Source: Thermomicrobiaceae bacterium (GTDB lineage Bacteria; Chloroflexota; Chloroflexia; Thermomicrobiales; Thermomicrobiaceae). Taken from it: a stretch of DNA of 6,288 nucleotides. Under the pieces are notes generated by a model. It was not told where the DNA came from and searched no databases. It saw only the letters and a program-made list of their open reading frames with translations. The DNA is taken from positions 1-6,288 of the forward strand of contig SLFF01000160.1 of NCBI GenBank assembly GCA_007124395.1. Direction: 5' to 3'. A program made the translations under genes and the position numbers. Below are positions 5,719 through 6,288 of this stretch, one piece after another (position 1 is the first letter of the stretch; every line of letters begins with the position of its first letter).

Positions 5719-6288
5719 CAGGAGCCTCCGGCTTGTTCGAGTGCGATCTGAATGTTGACGCCAGACGAGATCACACCGACATGACTGAACGCCTGCGGGA
5801 AGTTCCCGAGAAATCGTCCAGACGGCGGGTCGATCTGCTCCGGAAGCAGGCCGGCGGGATTGGCCCGGCTGCAGAGCGAGTTGTAGAGCTCCAGGGCTTC
5901 ATCGATCCGGCCCTGTTTGGCCAGATTGTCGACATACCAGAAGCTGCAAAGCAGGAAGGCGCCTTCGTGGCCGGGCAGGCCGTCGGGCGATTCATCCGGC
6001 AGGTAGCGATAGATGAGGCCATCGCCGGCCCCGAGTCGATCCATCACCGCCTGGGTTGTGGCAACCATCTTCGGGTGATCGGCCGGAATCACACCCCGGA
6101 GCGGCAGGGTCAGCAGGCTGGCATCCAGTCCGCCACCGCCAATGTGCTCGGTCAGAGTGTTCCGATCGGCCACCCAGGATTCCCCGAGAATACTGTTCCG
6201 GATGATCTCCGCTTCTCTTCTCCAGCGGGAGGGATCACCGGGGAGATCGAATTTGTCGGCCAGCGCGGCGCCACGCTCCAGCGCAACG
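5718..6288 (-). CDS. GH15 family glucoamylase/trehalase-like hydrolase, C-terminal part (5' end beyond window)
   Basis: Open on the minus strand from the right edge to TGA at 5720-5718, giving 189 C-terminal residues. The GTG at 6173 is internal, because the frame stays open and GH15-like to the edge (an alpha-helical stretch with R-W-R-R-E, then S-W-V-A-D-R). Diagnostic segments follow: L-D-A-S-L-L, then G-H-E-G-A-F-L-L-C-S-F-W, a helix with G-R-I-D-E-A, then G-L-L-P-E-Q-I-D-P and L-G-N-F-P-Q-A-F-S-H close to the end. These are hallmarks of the (alpha/alpha)6 barrel of glycoside hydrolase family 15; the Glu of L-L-P-E-Q is the expected catalytic base. Family members release glucose from alpha-glucans, dextran-like chains or trehalose, and most bacterial ones of this style are cytoplasmic. 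No export signal can be assessed because the N-terminus is missing. The gene is coupled to zwf, suggesting that the sugar released feeds an oxidation step. Confidence 0.9.
   Translation of the reverse strand, partial: VALERGAALADKFDLPGDPSRWRREAEIIRNSILGESWVADRNTLTEHIGGGGLDASLLTLPLRGVIPADHPKMVATTQAVMDRLGAGDGLIYRYLPDESPDGLPGHEGAFLLCSFWYVDNLAKQGRIDEALELYNSLCSRANPAGLLPEQIDPPSGRFLGNFPQAFSHVGVISSGVNIQIALEQAGGS
5725..5729 (-). promoter_or_regulatory. Ribosome binding site of zwf inside the upstream hydrolase gene
   Basis: GGAGG on the minus strand lies 6 bases before the zwf ATG (5718-5716), within the last codons of the GH15 gene. The sequence TGATG joins the hydrolase stop and the zwf start with one shared base, which fixes the start and implies translational coupling. 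Confidence 0.8.

Noticed and set aside
5718..6173. Treating GTG 6173 as the true start of the GH15-like gene
   Set aside because: The same frame is open and family-like up to the right edge, and GH15 proteins are about 600 residues or longer, so the start lies outside the window.

Overview
The window (6288 bases, moderately GC-rich) looks like chromosome of a Chloroflexota-type bacterium, possibly from the Thermomicrobia side. This is inferred from protein style only. The evidence is an exported protein whose N-terminal repeats carry 'W-N-T-G-I-x-V-x-N ... F-V-G-S-A' signatures that I associate with Chloroflexota surface proteins, an LmbE-type deacetylase, a divergent Zwf next to a GH15 hydrolase, and a GC-rich nested palindromic intergenic repeat. 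No RNA gene, CRISPR array, transposase or phage gene is visible.

Left part (1-2884, minus strand): one long open frame runs off the left edge. It encodes the first 961 residues of a secreted, acidic, apparently cysteine-free protein. The order is signal peptide, about four N-terminal beta-rich repeats of about 120 residues, then four Big-1-like immunoglobulin repeats of about 100 residues, the last cut by the window edge. The plus-strand open frames opposite it are compositional shadows.

Divergent spacer (2885-3517): 633 bases without a convincing gene. It holds a near-consensus sigma70-type promoter facing left (TTGACT, 17 bases, TATACT), a leader of about 165 bases with small hairpins and a strong ribosome binding site for the surface protein gene. 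Further right are a repeated GCACGTGA octamer and three inverted repeats, two of them upstream of the rightward gene.

Middle (3518-4252, plus strand): an LmbE/PIG-L family zinc-dependent deacetylase of 244 residues with the AHPDD and HPDH motifs. It converges on the next unit across 104 bases that contain a nested palindromic repeat, probably serving as a two-way terminator or a small mobile palindromic repeat.

Right part (4357-6288, minus strand): a translationally coupled pair. The upstream member, cut by the right edge, is the C-terminal part of a GH15 glucoamylase/trehalase-like hydrolase. Its stop codon overlaps by one base the start of a 453-residue glucose-6-phosphate dehydrogenase family protein. 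The pair plausibly links release of glucose from an alpha-glucan or trehalose to sugar oxidation. The dehydrogenase keeps the family's catalytic Asp/His and EKPFG motifs but lacks lysines that bind the substrate phosphate in classical Zwf. This is the most interesting biochemical observation here. I do not see a clear new multi-gene system.
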